A stretch of DNA of 64,000 nt from Calliopsis andreniformis (lineage: Eukaryota > Arthropoda > Insecta > Hymenoptera > Andrenidae): NCBI RefSeq assembly GCF_051401765.1, contig NW_027480568.1, positions 186,001-250,000 on the forward strand, in the 5' to 3' direction. Shown in pieces: positions 12,798 to 26,591 of the stretch. A program made the translations under genes and the position numbers. The notes under the pieces are model-generated. The model made no database searches, was not told the origin of the DNA, and was given only the letters and a program-made list of their open reading frames with translations. The first letter of the stretch is position 1, and each line of letters starts with the position of its first letter.

Positions 12798-15390
12798 TAT
12801 TGAGGATTTAGGATTGTCACCTGATTGTTGAGGACTGAGGGCTGAAGATTGAGGATTCAGTATTGGGGATTCAGAATTGAGGTTTGAGGACTGAGGATTG
12901 AGGACTGAGGATTGAAGATTGAGTATTGAGGATTGAGGATTGAGGATTGAGGATTGAGGATTGAAGATTGAGGATTGAATATCGAGTATTGACGATTGAA
13001 GATTGAGGATTGAGGATTGAGTGCTGAGGATTGAGGACGAGGACTGACGGTTGAGGATTGAGGTTTGAGGATTGAGGATTGAGGATTGAGGACGAGGACT
13101 GAAGGCTGAGTATTGATGTTTCAGGTCTGAGGATTGAGGATTGAGGATTGAGAATTGAGGATTGAGGATTGAGGATTGAGGATTGAGGATTGAGGATTGA
13201 GGATTGAGGATTGAGGATTGAAGATTGAGGATTGAGGATTGATGATTAAAGATTGAGTATTGAGGATTGAAGATTGAGGATTGATGATTGAGGATTGAGG
13301 ATTGAGGATTGAGGATTGAGGATTGAGGATTGAGGATTGAGTATTGAAGATTGAGAATTGATGATTGAGGATTGAGGATTGAGGATTGAGGATTGAGTAT
13401 TGAGGACTGAGGATTGAAGATTGAGGATTGAGGATTGAGGATTAAAGATTGAGTACTGAGGATTGAAGATTGAGAACTGAGGATTGAGGATTGAACATTG
13501 AGGACTGAGTGGTGAGTGTTGAGTGATGAGAACTGATGTTTGTGGATAGAGATTTGAAGATTGCAGATTGAGTATTGTGTATTGAAAACTGTGAATTGAG
13601 GATATTCTATAGAGGATTGAGGATTGTCACCTGATTGTTGAGGACTGAGGGCTGAAGATTGAGGATTCAGGATTGAGGATCCAGAATTGAGGTTTGAGGA
13701 CTGAGGATTGAGGATTGAGGATTGAAGATTGAGTATTGAGGATTGAAGATTGAGGATTGAGGACTGAGAATTGAGGATTGAGGATGAGGGCAGAGGGTTG
13801 AGGATTGAGGTTTAAGGACTGAGGACTGAGGATTGAGGATTGAGAATTGAGGATTGAGGATTGAGGATTGAGGATTGAAGATTGAGGATTGGGTATTGAG
13901 GATAGAAGAATGAGGATTGAGGATTGAGGATTGAGGATAAAGGATTGAGGATTGAAGATTGAGGATTGGGTTTTGAGGATTGAGGATTGAGGATTGAGTA
14001 TTGAAGGCTGAGGATTGATGATTGAGGATTGAGGATTGAGGATTGAGGATTGAGTATTGAGGACTGAGGGTTGAAGATTGAGGATTGATGATTGAGGATT
14101 AAAGATTGAGTATTGAGGATTGAAGATTGAGAATTGAGGATTGAGGATTGAACATTGAGGACTGAGTGTTGAGGGTTGAGTGATGAGAATTGATGTTTGA
14201 GGATAGAGATTTGAAGATTGCAGATTGAGTATTGTGTATTGAAAACTGTGAATTGAGGATATTCTATTGAGGATTGAGGATTGTCACCTGATTGTTGAGG
14301 ACTGAGGGCTGAAGATTGAGCATTCAGGATTGAGGATTCAGAATTGAGGTTTGAGGACTGAGGATTGAGGATTGAGGATTGAGGATTGAAGATTGAGGAT
14401 TGGGGATTGAGGATTGACGATTGAGGATTGAGTATTGATGATCGAGAATTGAGGATTGAGGATTGGAGATTGAGTATTGAGGATTGAAGATTGAGGATTG
14501 AGGATTGAGGATTGGGGATTGAAGATTGAGGACTGAGGATTGAGGATTGAGGATTGAGCATTGAGGATTGAAGATTGGGGACTGGGGATTGAGGATTGAA
14601 GATTGAGGATTAAGGATTGAGGATTGGGGATTGGAGATCTAGGATTGGAGATTGATTATTGAGGATTGATGATTGAGGTTTGAGGTTTGAGGATTGAGAA
14701 TTGAGAATTCGGGATGAGGACTGAGGGTTGAGGATTGAGGTTTGAGGTACGAGGATTGAGGACTGAAGATTGAAGACTGACTATTGAGGATTGACGATTG
14801 AGTATTGAAGATTGAGTATTGAGGATTGAAGATTGAGGATTGTGCAATGAAGATTGAGTATTGAGGGTTGAAGATTGAGGGTTGAGGATTGAGGTTTGAG
14901 GACTGAGGACTGAGGATTGAGGATTGAGGATTGAGGATTGAGGATTGAGGGTTGAGGATTGAGTATTGAAGATTGAGGACTGAGGATTGATGATTAAAGA
15001 TTGAGTACTGAGGATTGAAGATTGAGGATTGATGATTGAGGATTGAGGAATGAGGATTGAGGATTGAGGATTGATGATTGAGGATTGAGGAATGAGGATT
15101 GAGGATTGAGGATTGAGAATTGAGTATTGAAGATTGAGAATTGATGATTGAGGATTGAGGATTGAGGATTGAGGATTGAGTATTGAGGACTGAGGATTGA
15201 AGATTGAGGATTGAGGATTGAGGATTAAAGATTGAGTACTGAGGATTGAAGATTGAGAACTGAGGATTGAGGATTGAACATTGAGGACTGAGTGTTGAGG
15301 GTTGAGTGATGAGAATTGATGTTTGTGGATAGAGATTTGAAGATTCCAGATTGAGTATTGTGTATTGAAAACTGTGAATTGAGGATATTC
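12798..15390. repeat. 2,593-bp tandem duplication, unit 2
   Basis: The second unit of the direct tandem pair. It ends at the same cassette-core position, after which the sequence continues as alpha-2 (offset 11,187 bp to alpha-1). This layout fits unequal crossover between two class A cassettes at their cores. Confidence 0.9.
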
Positions 15391-18300
15391 TATTGAGGAT
15401 TGAGGATTGTCACCTGATTGTTGAGGACTGAGGGCTGAAGATTGAGGATTCAGGATTGAGGATTCAGAATTGAGGTTTGAGGACTGAGGATTGAGGACTA
15501 AAGATTGATTATTGAGGATTGAAGACTGAGGATTCAGGATTGAGGATTGAGGATTGAGGATTGAGGATGAGAGCTGTGCGTTGAGGATTGAGGTTTGAGG
15601 ACTGAGGACTGAGGAATGAGGATTAGGAATTGGGGATTGAGGATTGAGTATTGAAGATTGAGGATTGGGTATTGAGGATTGAAGGATGAGGCTTGAGTAT
15701 TGAGGATTGAGGATTGAGGATTGAAGATTGAGTATTGAGGTTTGAAGACTGACGATTGAGGGTTGAGGATTGAGGATTGAGGATTGAGGATTGATGATTG
15801 AGTATTGAGGATTGAAGATTGAGGATTGAGGTTTGAGGATTGAGGATTGAGGATTGAGGATTGAAGATTGAGGATTGGGGACTTAGTGTTGAGGGTTGAG
15901 TTATGAGAATTGATGTTTGTGGATAGATATTTGAAGATTGCAGATTGAGCATTGAGTATTGAAAACTGTGAATTGATGATATTCTATTGAGGATTGAGAA
16001 TTGACAACTGATTGTTGAGGACTGAGGGCTGAAGATTGAGGATTCAGGATTAGGAATTCAGAATTGATGATTGAGGACTGAGGACTGAGGATTGAAGATA
16101 GAGTATTGAGGATTGAAGATTGAGGATTAAGGGTTGAGGATTGGGGATTGAGGATCTAGGACTGAAAATTGATTATTGAGGATTGAAGATTGAGGATTGT
16201 GGATTGAGGATTGAGAATTGAGAATTGAGGATAAGGACTGAGGGTTGAGGATTGAGGTTTGAGGAATGACGATTGAGGATTGAGGATTGAGAATTGAAGA
16301 TTGAGTATTGATGATTGAAGATTGAGGATTAAGGATTGTGGGTTGAGGATTGAGGACGAGGACTGACAGTTGAGGATTGTGGTTTGAGGATTGAGGGTTG
16401 AGGATTGAGAATTGAGGATGAGAACTGAGGTTTGAGGATTGAGGTTTGAGGAATGAGGATTGAGGATTGAGGATTGAGGATTGAGAATTGAGGATTGAGG
16501 ATTGAGTATTGAAGGCTGAGGATTGATGACTGAGGATCGAGGATTGAGGATTGAAGATTGAGGATTGAGGATTGAGGATTGAAGGTTGAGTGTTGAGGAT
16601 TGAAGGTTGAGGATTGAGGATTGAGGATTGAGGATGATGGCTGAGGTTTGAGGTTTGAGGTTTGAGTATTGAATCCTGAGAATTCAGGATGTTCTATTGA
16701 GGATTGAGGATTGAGGAATGATGATTGAGGATTGAGGATTGAAGGTTGAGTGTTGAGGATTGAAGGTTGAGGATTGAGGATTGAGGATTGAACATTGAGG
16801 ACTGAGTGTTGAGGGTTGAGTGATGAGAATTGATGTTTGTGGATAGAGATTTGAGATTCCAGATTGAGTATTGTGTATAGGAAACTGTGAATTGAGGATA
16901 TTCTATTGAGGATTTAGGATTGTCACCTGATTGTTGAGGACTGAGGGCTGAAGATTGAGGATTCAGTATTGGGGATTCAGAATTGAGGTTTGAGGACTGA
17001 GCATTGAGGACTGAGGATTGAAGATTGAGTATTGAGGATTGAGGATTGAGGATTGAGGATTGAGGATTGAAGATTGAGGATTGAATATTGAGTATTGACG
17101 ATTGAAGATTGAGGATTGAGGATTGAGTGCTGAGGATTGAGGACGAGGACTGACGGTTGAGGATTGAGGTTTGAGGATTGAGGATTGAGGATTGAGGACG
17201 AGGACTGAAGGCTGAGTATTGATGTTTCAGGTCTGAGGATTGAGGATTGAGGATTGAGAATTGAGGATTGAGGATTGAGGATTGAGGATTGAGGATTGAG
17301 GATTGAGGATTGAGGATTGAGGATTGAAGATTGAGGATTGAGGATTGATGATTAAAGATTGAGTATTGAGGATTGAAGATTGAGGATTGATGATTGAGGA
17401 TTGAGGATTGAGGATTGAGGATTGAGGATTGAGGATTGAGGATTGAGTATTGAAGATTGAGAATTGATGATTGAGGATTGAGGATTGAGGATTGAGTATT
17501 GAAGGTTGAGGATTGATGACTGAGGATTGAGGATTGCGGATTGACGATTGAGGATTGAGGATTGAGGGTTGAAGTTTGAGGATTGAGGGTTGAGTGTTGA
17601 GGATTAAAGATTGAATATTGAGGATTGAAGATTGAGGATTCAGAATTGAGGTTTGAGGACTGAGGATTGAGGATTGAAGGTTGAGCATTGAGTATTGATG
17701 ATCGAGAATTGAGGATTGAGGATTGAAGATTGAGTATTGAGGATCGAAGATTGAGGATTGAGGATTGGGGATTGAAGATTGAGGACTGAGGATTGAGGAT
17801 TGAGGATTGAGCATTGAGGATTGAAGATTGGGGACTGGGGATTGAGGATTGAAGATTGAGGATTAAGGATTGAGGATTGGGGATTGGAGATCTAGGATTT
17901 GAGATTGATTATTGAGGATTGAAGATTGAGGGTTGAGGTTTGAGGATTGAGAATTGAGAGTTCTGGATGAGGACTGAGGGTTGAGGATTGAGGTTTGAGG
18001 TACGAGAATTGAGGATTGGGGATTGAGGACTGAGGATTGAGGATTGACTATTGAGGATTGAGGATTGAGGATTGAAGATTGAGTATTGAGGATTGAAGAT
18101 TGAGGATTGCGCATTGAAGATTGAGTATTGAGGGTTGAAGATTGAGGAGTGAGGATTGCGGATTGAGAATTGACGATGAGGGCTGAGGTTTGAGGATTGA
18201 GGTTTGAGGACTGAGGACTGAGGATTGAGGATTGAGAATTGAGGACTGTAGATTGAGGATTGAGGATTGAAGATTGAGGATTGGGTATTGAGTATTGAAC

Positions 18301-20200
18301 ACTGAGTATTGAGGACTGAGGATCGAGGATTGAGGATTGAGGATTGAAGATTGAATATTGATGATTGTAGATTGAGGATTGAGGATTGAGCGTTGTGGAT
18401 TGAGGACGAGGACTGAGTGTTGAGTATTGATGTTTGAGGTCTGAGGATTGAGGATTGAGGATTGAGAATTGAGGATTGAAGATTGAGGATTGAAGATTGA
18501 GGATTGGGTATTGAGGATTGAAGAATGAGGACTGAGGATTTAGGATTGAGGATTGTGGATTGAAGATTGAGTGTTGAGGATTGAAGATTGAGTATTGAGG
18601 ATTGAAGATTGAGGACTGTGCATTGAAGATTGAGTACTGAGGATTGAAGATTGAGAATTGAGGATTGAGCATTGAACATTGAGGACTGAGTGTTGAGGGT
18701 TGAGTGATGAGAATTGATGTTTGTGGATAGAGATTTGAAGATTCCAGATTGAGTATTGTGTATTGAAAGCTGTGAATTGAGGATATTCTATTGAGGATTG
18801 AGGATTGTCACCTGATTGTTGAGGACTGAGTGCTGAAGATTGAGGATTCAGGATTGGGGATTCAGAATTGAGGTTTGGGGACTGAGGATTGAGGATTGAG
18901 GATTGAAGATTGAGTATTGAGGATTGAAGATTGAGGATTGAGGATTGAGGATTGAGGATTGAGGATGAGGGCTGAGGGTTGAGGATTGAGGTTTAAGGAC
19001 TGAGGACTGAGGATTGAGGATTGAGAATTGAGGATTGAGGACTGAGGATTGCAGATTGAGGATTTGGTATTGAGGATTGAAGAATGTGGATTGAGGATTG
19101 AGGATTGAAGATTGAGTATTGAGTATTGAAGATTGACGATTGAGGATTGTGGATTGAAGATTGAGGATTGAACATTGAGGACTGAGTGTTAAGGGTTGAG
19201 TGATTAGAATTGATGCTTGTGGATAGAGGTTTGAAGATTGCAGATTGAGTATTGAGTATTGAAAGCTGTGAATTGAGGATATTCTATTGAGGATTCAGGA
19301 TTGTCAACTGATTGTTGAGTACTGAGGGCTGAAGATTGAGGATTCAGGATTGAGGATTCAGAATTGAGGTTTGAGGACTGAGGATTGAGGACTGAAGATT
19401 GATTATTGAGGATTGAAGATTGAGGATTGAGGATTGAGGATTGAGGATTGAGGATTGAGGATGAGAGCTGTGCGTTGAGGATTGAGGTTTGAGGGCTGAG
19501 GACTGAGGAATGAGGATTGAGAATTGGGGATTGAGGATTGAGTATTGAAGATTGAGGATTGGGTATTGAGGATTGAAGGATGATGCTTGAGGATTGAGGA
19601 TTGAGGATTGAGGATGGAAGATTGAGTATTGAGGTTTGAAGAGTGACGATTGAGGGTAGAGGATTGAGGATTGAGGATTGAGGATTGATGATTGAGTATT
19701 GAGGACTGAAGATTGAGGATTGAGGTTTGAGGATTGAGGATTGAGGATTGAAGATTGAAGATTGAGGATTGGGGACTGAGTGTTGAGGGTTGAGTTATGA
19801 GAATTGATGTTTGTGGATAGATATTTGAAGATTGCATATTGAGCATTGAGTATTGAAAACTGTGAATTGATGATATTCTATTGAGGATTGAGAATTGACA
19901 ACTGATTGTTGAGGACTGAGGGCTGAAGATTGAGGATTCAGGATTGGGAATTCAGAATTGATGATTGAGGACTGAGGACTGAGGGTTGAAGATAGAGTAT
20001 TGAGGATTGAAGATTGAGGATTAAGGATTGAGGATTGAGGATTGAGGATTGAGGATGAGAGCTGTGCGTTGAGGATTGAGGTTTGAGGACTGAGGACTGA
20101 GGAATGAGGATTAGGAATTGGGGATTGAGGATTGAGTATTGAAGATTGAGATTGGGTATTGAGGATTGAAGGATGAGGCTTGAGTATTGAGGATTGAGGA
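13327..20200. repeat. Block alpha-2
   Basis: A copy of alpha-1 at a constant offset of 11,187 bp: cassettes 13493, 14150, 15276, B15870, C-fragment 16692, A16790, A18674, A19170 and B19764 correspond one to one with 2306, 2963, 4089, B4683, 5505, 5603, 7487, 7983 and B8577. The match ends near 20,200, where alpha-1 goes on to its second B cassette and this copy changes to GAGTATT-GAGGACT. A 1-bp loss at about 20,150 (GAGATT for GAGGATT) is private to this copy. Confidence 0.9.
13493..15275. repeat. 1.78-kb higher-order unit, copy 4
   Basis: This matches copy 3 at an offset of 2,593 bp and copy 2 at 11,187 bp, with cassettes at 13493 and 14150 and AGATCT at 14635. Its first cassette carries GAGTGGT-GAGTGTT and TTCTATA, shared only with copy 3, confirming that these two are closest relatives. 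Confidence 0.9.
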
Positions 20201-21411
20201 TTGAGTATTGAGGACTGAGGATTGAAGATTGAGGATTGAGGATTGAGGATTAAAGATTGAGTATTGAGGATTGAAGGTTGAGGATTGAGGATTGAGGATT
20301 GAACATTGAGGACTGAGTGTTGAGGGTTGAGTGATGAGAATTGATGTTTGTGGATAGAGGTTTGAAGATTCCAGATTGAGTATTGTGTATGGAAAACTGT
20401 GAATTGAGGATATTCTATTGAGGATTTAGGATTGTCACCTGATTGTTGAGGACTGAGGGCTGAAGATTGAGGATTCAGGATTGAGGAATCAGGTTTGAGG
20501 TTTGCGTACTGAGGAATGAGGATTGATGATTGAGGATTGAGGATTGAGGATTGAGGATCGAGGAATGAAGACTGAGGATTGGGTATTGCGGATTGAACAT
20601 TGAGGATTGAGGATTGAGGATTGAGGATTGAGGATTGAGGACTGAAGATTGAATATTGATGATTGAAGATTGAGGATTGAGGAATGATGGTTGTGGATTG
20701 AGGACGAGGACTGGTGGTGGAGTATTGCTGTTTGAGGTCTGAGGATTGAGGATTGAGGATTGAGAGTTGAGGATTGAGGATTGAGGATTGAGGATTGAAG
20801 ATTGAGAATTGGGTGTTGAGGATTGAAGAATGAGGATTGAAGATTGAGGATTGGGGATTGAGGATTGAAGACTGAGTATTGAGGATTGAGTATTGAGTAT
20901 TGAAGGTCTAGGGCTGAGGATTGAGGATTGAGGATTGAGGATTGAGGATTGATGATTGAGGATTGAGGATTGAGGATTGAAGATTGAGGATTGGGTATTG
21001 CGGAATGAACATTGAGGATTGAGGATTGAGGATTTAGGATTGAGGATTGAGGACTGAAGATTAAATATTGATGATTGAAGATTGAGGATTGACGATTGAG
21101 GATTGAACATTGAGGACTGAGTGTTGAGGGTTGAGTGATGAGAATTGATGTTTGTGGATAGAGATTTGAAGATTGCAGATTGAGTATTGAGTATTGAAAA
21201 CTGTGAATTGAGTATATTCTATTGAGGATTGAGGATTGACAACTGATTGTTGAGGACTGTGGGCTGAAGATTGAGGGTTCCGGATTGAGGATTCAGAATT
21301 GAAATTTGAGGACTGAGCATTGAGGATTGAAGATTGAGTATTGAGGATGGAAGATTGAGAATTGAGGATTGAGGATTGAGGATTGAGGATTCAGGATTGA
21401 GGATTCAGGAT
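20195..21411. repeat. 1,217-bp tandem duplication, unit 1
   Basis: Holds class A cassettes at 20301 and 21105, with a stretch containing GCGTACT, GTGGTGG and a GGTCTAGGG motif that is rare elsewhere. The next unit repeats it at an offset of 1,217 bp. Confidence 0.88.
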
Positions 21412-22580
21412 TGAGGATTGAGTATTGAGGACTGAGGATTGAAGATTGAGGATTGAGGATTGAGGATTAAAGATTGAGTATTGAGGATTGAAGGTTGAGG
21501 ATTGAGGATTGAGGATTGAACATTGAGGACTGAGTGTTGAGGGTTGAGTGATGAGAATTGATGTTTGTGGATAGAGGTTTGAAGATTCCAGATTGAGTAT
21601 TGTGTATAGAAAACTGTGAATTGAGGATATTCTATTGAGGATTTAGGATTGTCACCTGATTGTTGAGGACTGAGGGCTGAAGATTGAGGATTCAGGATTG
21701 AGGAATCAGGTTTGAGGTTTGCGTACTGAGGATTGAGGATTGATGATTGAGGATTGAGGATTGAGGATTGAGGATCGAGGAATGAAGACTGAGGATTGGG
21801 TATTGCGGATTGAACATTGAGGATTGAGGATTGAGGATTGAGGATTGAGGATTGAGGACTGAAGATTGAATATTGATGATTGAAGATTGAGGATTGAGGA
21901 ATGATGGTTGTGGATTGAGGACGAGGACTGGTGGTGGAGTATTGCTGTTTGAGGTCTGAGGATTGAGGATTGAGGATTGAGAGTTGAGGATTGAGGATTG
22001 AGGATTGAGGATTGAAGATTGAGAATTGGGTGTTGAGGATTGAAGAATGAGGATTGAAGATTGAGGATTGGGGATTGAGGATTGAAGACTGAGTATTGAG
22101 GATTGAGTATTGAGTATTGAAGGTCTAGGGCTGAGGATTGAGGATTGAGGATTGAGGATTGAGGATTGATGATTGAGGATTGAGGATTGAGGATTGAAGA
22201 TTGAGGATTGGGTATTGCGGAATGAACATTGAGGATTGAGGATTGAGGATTTAGGATTGAGGATTGAGGACTGAAGATTAAATATTGATGATTGAAGATT
22301 GAGGATTGACGATTGAGGATTGAACATTGAGGACTGAGTGTTGAGGGTTGAGTGATGAGAATTGATGTTTGTGGATAGAGATTTGAAGATTGCAGATTGA
22401 GTATTGAGTATTGAAAACTGTGAATTGAGTATATTCTATTGAGGATTGAGGATTGACAACTGATTGTTGAGGACTGAGGGCTGAAGATTGAGGGTTCCGG
22501 ATTGAGGATTCAGAATTGAAATTTGAGGACTGAGCATTGAGGATTGAAGATTGAGTATTGAGGATTGAAGATTGAGAATT
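21412..22580. repeat. 1,217-bp tandem duplication, unit 2
   Basis: The partner unit, with cassettes at 21518 and 22322. Its antisense 211-codon frame differs from that of unit 1 by one residue near the C-terminus, so the copies are very close. It is also the start of block beta-1: the same stretch recurs at an offset of 18,010 bp from about 39,391. Confidence 0.88.
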
Positions 22581-23290
22581 GAGGATTGTGGATTGAGGAT
22601 TGAGGATGAGGGCTGAGGGTTGAGGATTGAGGTTTGAGGACCGAGGACTGAGGATTGAGCATTGAGAATTGAGGATTGAGGATTGAGGGTTGAAGACTGA
22701 GGATTGGGTATTGAGGATTGAAGAATGAGGATTGTGGATTGAGCATTGAGTATTGAGGATTGAAGATTGACGATCGAGTAATGAGAATTGAGGATTGAGT
22801 ATTGAGGATTGAGGATTGAAGATTGAGTATCGAGGATTGAAGTTTGAGGATTGTGGATTGAGGATTGAGGATTGAGGATTGAACATTGAGGACTGAGTGT
22901 TGAGGGTTGAGTGATGAGAATTGATGTTTGTGGATAGAGATTTGAAGATTGCAGATTGAGTATTGAGTATTGAAAACTGTGAATTGAGTATATTCTATTG
23001 AGGATTGAGGATTGACAACTGATTGTTGAGGACTGAGGGCTGAAGATTGAGGGTTCCGGATTGAGGATTCAGAATTGGAATTTGAGGACTGAGCATTGAG
23101 GATTGAAGATTGAGTATTGAGGATTGAAAATTGAGAATTGAGGATTGAGGATTGAGGATTGAGGATGAGGGCTGAGGGTTGAGGATTGAGTTTTGAGGAC
23201 CGAGGACTGAGGATTGAGGATTGGGAATTGAGGATTGAGGATTGAGGGTTGAAGACTGAGGATTGGGTATTGAGGATTGAAGAATGAGGA
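22322..23290. repeat. 559-bp tandem duplication (two cassettes, second incomplete)
   Basis: The class A cassette at 22322 and following array repeat at 22881, an offset of 559 bp. The match lasts to about 22,730 and 23,290. The beta-2 counterpart has only one copy: cassette offsets change from 18,010 bp before this point to 17,451 bp after it, a difference of exactly 559. So the duplication is either young in beta-1 or lost from beta-2. Confidence 0.87.
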
Positions 23291-23634
23291 TTGAGGATTG
23301 AGGATTGAGGATTTAGGACTGAAGATTGAGTATTGAGGATTGAAGATTGAGGATTGAGGATTGAGGACTGAGGTTTGAGGATTGAGGTTTGAGGAATGAT
23401 GATTGAGGATTGAGGATTGAGGATTGAGGATTGAGGATTGAGTATTGAAGGTTGAGTATTGATCACTGAGGATTGAGGATTGCGGATTGACGATTGAGGA
23501 TTGAGGATTGAGGGTTGAAGTTTGAGGATTGAGGGTTGAGGGTTGAGGATTAAAGATTGAATATTGAGGATTGAAGATTGAGTATTCAGAATTGAGGTTT
23601 GAGGACTGAGGATTGAGGATTGAAGGTTGAGCAT
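22510..23634 (-). other. Longest antisense open frame, not annotated as a gene
   Basis: This 374-codon frame on the - strand is the longest I see. It is almost entirely SSILNPQ-like heptapeptides and reads through two cassettes as an IEYPQFTVF-type stretch. There is no signal peptide, domain, codon bias or non-repetitive part, and its beta-2 counterpart ends at a different place (40288-41085). Overlapping frames in the other two registers of the same strand encode the same peptide, which a real gene would not do. I regard it as a by-product of the repeat. Confidence 0.85.
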
Positions 23635-26080
23635 TGAGGATTGAAGATTGAGGATTGAGGATTGAGGATGGAGGATTGAAGAGAGAGGACTGAGTGTTGA
23701 GGATTGAGTGTTTAAAATTGATGTTTGAGGGTTGAGATTTGATTATTGATTTTTGTGGATTGAGTATTGAACGATGAGAATTCAGGGTATTCTATTGAGT
23801 ATTGAGAATTGAGGATTGATTGTTGAGTATTGAGGATTGATGGTTGAGGGTTTTGTGTTGAATATTGAGGATTGAGGATTGAGGATTGAGAATTGAGGAT
23901 TGAGGATTGAGGATTGAAGATTGAGTATTGAGAATTGATTGTAGAGGATTGAGGATTGAGGATTGAGGATTGAGGATTGAAGATTGAGGATTGGGGATTG
24001 AGGATTGACGATTGAGGATTGAGTATTGATGACCGAGAATTGAGGATTGAGGATTGAAGATTGAGTATTGAGGATCGAAGATTGAGGATTGAGGATTGGG
24101 GATTGAAGATTGAGGACTGAGGATTGAGGATTGAGGATTGAGCATTGAGGATTGAAGATTGGGGACTGGGGATTGAGGATGGAAGATTGAGGATTAAGGA
24201 TTGAGGATTGGGGATTGGAGATCTAGGATTGGAGATTGATTATTGAGGATTGAAGATTGAGGGTTGAGGTTTGAGGATTGAGAATTGAGAGTTCAGGATG
24301 AGGACTGAGGGTTGAGGATTGAGGTTTGAGGTACGAGAATTGAGGATTGGGGATTGAGGACTGAGGATTGAGGATTGACTATTGAGGATTGAGGATTGAG
24401 GATTGAAGATTGAGTATTGAGGATTGAAGATTGAGGATTGCGCATTGAAGATTGAGTATTGAGGGTTGAAGATTGAGGAGTGAGGATTGAGGATTGAGAA
24501 TTGACGATGAGGGCTGAGGTTTGAGGACTGAGGACTGAGGATTGAGGATTGATAATTGAGGACTGTAGATTGAGGATTGAGGATTGAAGATTGAGGATTG
24601 GGTATTGAGTATTGAACATTGAGTATTGAGGACTGAGGATCGAGGATTGAGGATTGAGGATTGAAGATTGAATATTGATGATTGTAGATTGAGGATTGAG
24701 GATTGAGCGTTGTGGATTGAGGACGAGGACTGAGTGTTGAGTATTGATGTTTGAGGTCTGAGGATTGAGGATTGAGGATTGAGAATTGAGGATTGAAGAT
24801 TGAGGATTGAAGATTGAGGATTGGGTATTGAGGATTGAAGAATGAGGACTGAGGATTTAGGATTGAGGATTGAGGATTGAAGATTGAGTATTGAGGATTG
24901 AAGATTGAGTATTGAGGATTGAAGATTGAGGACTGTGCATTGAAGATTGAGTACTGAGGATTGAAGATTGAGAATTGAGGATTGAGCATTGAACATTGAG
25001 GACTGAGTGTTGTGGGTTGAGTGATGAGAATTGATGTTTGTGGATAGAGATTTGAAGATTCCAGATTGAGTATTGTGTATTGAAAGCTGTGAATTGAGGA
25101 TATTCTATTGAGGATTGAGTATTGTCACCTGATTGTTGAGGACTGAGTGCTGAAGATTGAGGATTCAGGATTGAGGATTCAGAATTGAGGTTTGAGGACT
25201 GAGGATTGAGGACTGAAGATTGATTATTGAGGATTGAAGATTGAGGATTGAGGATTGAGGATTGAGGATTGAGGATTGAGGATGAGGGCTGAGGGTTGAG
25301 GATTGATGTTTAAGGACTGAGGACTGAGGATTGAGGATTGAGAATTGAGGATTGAGGACTGAGGATTGAAGATTGAGGATTTGGTATTGAGGATTGAAGA
25401 ATGTGGATTGAGGATTGAGGATTGAAGATTGAGTATTGAGTATTGAAGATTGACGATTGAGGATTGTGGATTGAAGATTGAGGATTGAACATTGAGGACT
25501 GAGTGTTAAGGGTTGAGTGATTAGAATTGATGCTTGTGGATAGAGGTTTGAAGATTGCAGATTGAGTATTGAGTATTGAAAGCTGTGAATTGAGGATATT
25601 CTATTGAGGATTCAGGATTGTCAACTGATTGTTGAGTACTGAGGGCTGAAGATTGAGGATTCAGGATTGAGGATTCAGAATTGAGGTTTGAGGACTGAGG
25701 ATTGAGGACTGAAGATTGATTATTGAGGATTGAAGATTGAGGATTGAGGATTGAGGATTGAGGATTGAGGATTGAGGATGAGAGCTGTGCGTTGAGGATT
25801 GAGGTTTGAGGGCTGAGGACTGAGGAATGAGGATTGAGAATTGGGGATTGAGGATTGAGTATTGAAGACTGAGGATTGGGTGTTGAGGATTGAAGGATGA
25901 TGCTTGAGGATTGAGGATTGAGGATTGAGGATGGAAGATTGAGTATTGAGGTTTGAAGAGTGACGATTGAGGGTAGAGGATTGAGGATTGAGGATCGAGG
26001 ATTGATGATTGAGTATTGAGGACTGAAGATTGAGGATTGAGGTTTGAGGATTGAGGATTGAGGATTGAGGATTGAAGATT

Positions 26081-26591
26081 GAGGATTGGGGACTGAGTGC
26101 TGAGGGTTGAGTTATGAGAATTGATGTTTGTGGATAGATATTTGAAGATTGCAGATTGAGCATTGAGTATTGAAAACTGTGAATTGATGATATTCTATTG
26201 AGGATTGAGAATTGACATCTGATTGTTGAGGACTGAGGGCTGCAGATTGAGGATTCAGGATTGGGAATTCAGAATTGATGATTGAGGACTGAGGACTGAG
26301 TGTTGAAGATAGAGTATTGAGGATTGAAGATTGAGGATTGAGGTTTGAGGATTGAGGATTGAGGATTGAGGATTGAAGATTGAGGATTGGGGACTGAGTG
26401 TTGAGGGTTGAGTTATGAGAATTGATGTTTGTGGATAGATATTTGAAGATTGCAGATTGAGCATTGAGTATTGAAAACTGTGAATTGATGATATTCTATT
26501 GAGGATTGAGAATTGACAACTGATTGTTGAGGACTGAGGGCTGAAGACTGAGGATTCAGGATTGGGAATTCAGAATTGATGATTGAGGACT
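26081..26591. repeat. Class B cassette doublet, 301-bp spacing
   Basis: Two class B cassettes, 26081 and 26382, start exactly 301 bp apart, which is 43 heptamers. The same spacing occurs at 46103/46404, 51480/51781, 52934/53235 and 58311/58612. The first members at 26081, 46103, 51480, 52934 and 58311 carry GACATCT at heptamer 20, the second members GACAACT. Confidence 0.88.

Noticed and set aside
22510..23634. Long - strand open frames (up to 374 codons) as real proteins with SSILNPQ repeats
   Set aside because: All three - frames give the same peptide, frames end at arbitrary points that differ between copies of the same block, and there is no unique sequence, signal peptide or domain. The repeat alone predicts them.
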